A stretch of 64,000 bases of DNA from Coleophoma eucalyptorum (Eukaryota > Ascomycota > Leotiomycetes > Helotiales > Dermateaceae). Location of the stretch: the NCBI GenBank assembly GCA_026120035.1, contig JALRME010000009.1, positions 744,001 through 808,000 on the forward strand, read 5' to 3'. Each line of letters begins with the position of its first letter. Positions within the stretch are counted from its first letter, which is position 1. The position numbers and the translations under genes were made by a program. Shown here in pieces: positions 61,501-64,000 of the stretch. The notes under the pieces were generated by a model. That model did not search any database, was not told where the DNA came from, and was given only the letters and a program-made list of their open reading frames with translations.

Positions 61501-62931
61501 GCGAGATGTTCTTGTAGCCGGTGGTCCATCAGGCCGTTGTCTAGTAAAAGCAGATTTCGACTTGGCAGTCGACGCTGCTCGGAAGAATTTTGCCGATGCA
61601 ATTGGAGCACCCAAAATTCCAAATGTTAGTTGGGATGATGTCGGTGGTCTGACAAACGTCAAAGATGCTGTGATGGAAACTATTCAGCTTCCTCTCGAGA
61701 GACCAGAACTCTTCGCTAAGGGCATGAAAAAGCGTTCTGGAATTTTGTTCTATGGTCCTCCAGGAACTGGTAAAACACTGCTTGCCAAGGCAATTGCTAC
61801 AGAGTTCAGCCTGAACTTCTTCAGTGTAAAAGGTCCTGAGTTATTGAACATGTACATTGGAGAGTCTGAAGCGAATGTCCGACGAGTATTTCAGCGCGCT
61901 CGAGATGCAAGACCCTGCGTAGTGTTCTTTGATGAGTTGGATTCGGTCGCACCAAAGCGAGGGAACCAAGGTGATAGTGGCGGAGTCATGGACAGAATTG
62001 TGTCTCAATTATTGGCAGAGCTTGATGGTATGTCAGATGGAGAAGATGGTGGGGGAGGTGTATTCGTCATCGGAGCAACCAATCGACCAGATCTGCTCGA
62101 TGCAGCACTCTTGCGACCTGGTAGATTCGACAAAATGCTCTATCTAGGTGTCTCGGATACACACGAGAAACAGCTGACCATCATGGAAGCTCTGACGCGA
62201 AAGTAAGTTCCTCTCAAATCACTATAATTCTTTGAGCCTTTACTGATTTTCTGCCAAGATTCACACTCCATCCTACCCTCTCTCTCGCTCGTGTTGCCTC
62301 CCTCTTACCCTTTACCTACACGGGTGCCGATTTTTACGCCCTCTGCAGCGACGCAATGCTCAAAGCTGTCACGCGACAAGCTTCCCTCGTTGACACCAAA
62401 CTCCTGCAAATCAACAAGCAAAAATCTCAGCAAGGCCAACCCAAGATTAGCACAGCGTATTTCTTCGACCACTACGCCACCGAGGAAGATGTTGCAGTGA
62501 TGGTTACCGAAGAAGATTTCTTAAATGCGGAGAGGGAGTTGATTCCAAGTGTTAGTGCCAAAGAATTAGAACACTATGGAAGGGTAAGAGGCATGTTTGA
62601 GAAAGTTGCTGATAAAGCCGACGCGGACGTTGAAGACGGTGAAGCACCAGCTCAGGCGAGAAGGCTAGGCATTCCAGATCGATCCGTCTCTGCTGGCAGT
62701 ATTAGGAGTAACGGCGACCGCAAAGGAAAAGGGAAAGCTGTATCTACTAGTACTTCTTCAGGGAAAGGCAAGGGTAAAGAGAAGGCCGTGGCAGACTGGA
62801 ATGACGATTATGATGTTGATGCTGATAGAGAAGAGGAAGCGGAAGATGAGACGAATGGATACAGGGACAAGGGGAAGGGAAAGGCAGTCTTTGATCATGG
62901 AAGCGTGGATGATGACGAAGGACTATACTGA
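58590..62931 (+). CDS. PEX6: Peroxisomal AAA ATPase PEX6
   Basis: Three exons (58590-58755, 58809-62202, 62259-62931) encode about 1,410 residues. With PEX1 it forms the hexameric motor that extracts the PTS1 receptor PEX5 from the peroxisome membrane. The second AAA domain is intact: Walker A YGPPGTGKTLLAKAIATE (about residue 1035), Walker B CVVFFDELDSVAPKRGNQG, the second region of homology GATNRPDLLDAALLRPGRFD, and the PEX6-typical continuation MLYLGVSDTHEKQL. The first AAA domain (about 700-960) lacks a canonical Walker A, as usual for PEX6. The N-terminal half is variable with an acidic patch (TETETEESSAENEIDDLSDD). The tail after residue 1300 is a low-complexity KGKGKAV-rich extension. 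The first junction uses the acceptor at 58808, which keeps phase. Confidence 0.95.
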
Positions 62932-63488
62932 TTGCTAGTTGTATATATGAGGTAGACGTACATAAATGTGTGAGTCTGTTTTGCAGTTTGATGTACTCCT
63001 TGCCAATTGCTCTTGTGGTTTATCTTGATTAATAAATCTTTGTGTTTGTCCGTCTACTCAATATCGTACTGTGAATCCTGTGATTCCATATGCATCCAGT
63101 AATTCGAGTCAGCTCTAACACGAAGGCTGTTTTCTAATATTGCTGTTTAGTCCTGCTAAGGTGCAATGGCAGTAATCGCGTGTTGAATACTTAAATGTCC
63201 ATGACTTATGAGACAATTTGGTGCTTGGCTCAAAAAATTTGAATTTGCACACAATGATTTCCAGACTGTTAGCCCACAGTTTGCAAATCACAGATAATAG
63301 GCGAATTCAAGATACAATTTATTACTTTGAAGGATGAAAGGTTTAGCAGTGAGGCGAGTCTTATCTTATCGCGGCACTTAGTAGCTCCAGTTTCATCGTG
63401 TATACAAAGCGTGCATTGCATACCTTCATTCCGACACTATTCCTCATGTATAATCAAGAACACGAAGGCCTCCTTCTACTATCTAGAC
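62932..63488. other. Intergenic between convergent PEX6 and TLC gene
   Basis: Only short frames; AT-rich 3' regions of both genes. Confidence 0.6.
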
Positions 63489-64000
63489 TTACGCAGCCGG
63501 TGGAGCAACATCTTCATCTCCAACCTTTCGTCGACGAACCTCTGTGTCGTCCACTGCAATCTTCTGTGAGCCATTTGCACCAGTGCTACGCATAGCTACA
63601 GCCTTCTCCTTGGTCTTGCGTTCCTTGGGTGGTTGGAAGCGCTTTCGTACCGTCTCAATCATCTTGGCGAACCAGAAGAAGTTGAGAGTGTTGAGAATGA
63701 CATTGCTTGCAAGATAGGTCAGGGCAAGCCAAAGTGGAATGTATTCTTCGCCAGCATATTTCATGATTTCATTGTGGATTGGCATGGCGCTCTTTCCAGC
63801 TGCAGCGTCCATAGCAGCATTCGTGCTGTTGTTGAGAATATCGAGGTGAATGCCTGCTGCTGCTGGTTTGTGGTGAAGCGCAGCCCATACATCTTGGTAG
63901 ACGCGTACAGATTGATAGGTTCCCCAGACCAGGCGGCAGGAGAAGAACATAGCAAGTAGAACAAGGCCATTGTATAATTGTGCTCGGGATCCGGTCATAT
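63489..64000 (-). CDS. TLC-domain membrane protein, 3' part (cut by window edge)
   Basis: The last roughly 170 residues of a gene whose 5' part lies beyond 64000. The frame is open to the edge; the Met at 63998 is probably internal, because the conserved domain should start further upstream. Visible are LYNGLVLLAMFFSCRLVWGT and YIPLWLALTYLASNVILNTL followed by NFFWFAKMIETVRKR, the last membrane spans of a TLC (TRAM-LAG1-CLN8) domain, then a Lys-rich cytosolic tail ending VAPPAA. TLC proteins act in ER lipid metabolism or sensing. The same spans, in order YN.xVLLA, RL and WLA...LN..WF, occur at the end of the TLC domain fused to the PKS at 34.5 kb, marking the two as relatives. Confidence 0.82.
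   Translation of the reverse strand, partial: MTGSRAQLYNGLVLLAMFFSCRLVWGTYQSVRVYQDVWAALHHKPAAAGIHLDILNNSTNAAMDAAAGKSAMPIHNEIMKYAGEEYIPLWLALTYLASNVILNTLNFFWFAKMIETVRKRFQPPKERKTKEKAVAMRSTGANGSQKIAVDDTEVRRRKVGDEDVAPPAA

Overview
The window is nuclear DNA of a filamentous ascomycete (Pezizomycotina). Genes are split by many short introns (mostly 46-75 nt, gtaag/gtatg donors, cag/tag acceptors). The protein families are typically fungal: UstYa-type oxidase, highly reducing polyketide synthase, fungal CBM1 domains, Zn2Cys6 regulator. A Leotiomycete-like host is a guess from overall protein character. Exon ends below come from reading frame, phase and splice consensus by eye, not from transcripts.

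Left arm (1-15.8 kb), mostly housekeeping: a PX-domain trafficking protein (211-3347, +), mitochondrial succinate dehydrogenase flavoprotein SDH1 (3930-6160, +), a GRF zinc-finger protein (7965-9007, +), a short-chain dehydrogenase (10373-11447, +) and an ELMO-domain protein (12158-14347, +). A secreted GH45 endoglucanase with two CBM1 modules follows on the minus strand (15763-16997).

Centre (17.6-37.2 kb), a secondary-metabolism block: an acyl-CoA/AMP ligase (17617-19573, -); a UstYa/DUF3328 oxidase (20240-21188, -) divergent from a secreted repeat precursor (22242-22783, +) with five 28-residue units, each with a Lys-Arg site; a multi-pass membrane protein of unknown function (23486-25050, -); a roughly 2,730-residue highly reducing PKS (25815-34542, -) whose reading frame starts with a multi-membrane-span TLC domain; a candidate three-exon small gene just upstream of it; and an MFS drug/H+-type exporter (35421-37233, +). 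The first pair looks like a dikaritin-type RiPP locus. The TLC-PKS fusion is the most unusual single gene. Whether ligase, RiPP pair and PKS form one hybrid pathway or two adjacent clusters cannot be decided from sequence alone. No cluster regulator or P450 is visible.

Right arm (37-64 kb): a small secreted protein of unknown function (38330-39019, -), a 4.2-kb gene-free stretch ahead of a C2H2 transcription factor (43203-45857, +), a fructosamine-3-kinase-like gene with a G-quadruplex motif in intron 1 (46491-47999, +), a decayed rhodopsin-domain membrane protein (about 48060-48663, -), a PMC1-type Ca2+ ATPase (49439-53233, +), a Zn2Cys6 factor (54173-55919, +), a broken PARP-like gene (56696-57968, +), peroxisomal PEX6 (58590-62931, +), and the 3' part of a stand-alone TLC-domain gene (63489 to beyond the right edge, -), an apparent relative of the domain fused to the PKS.
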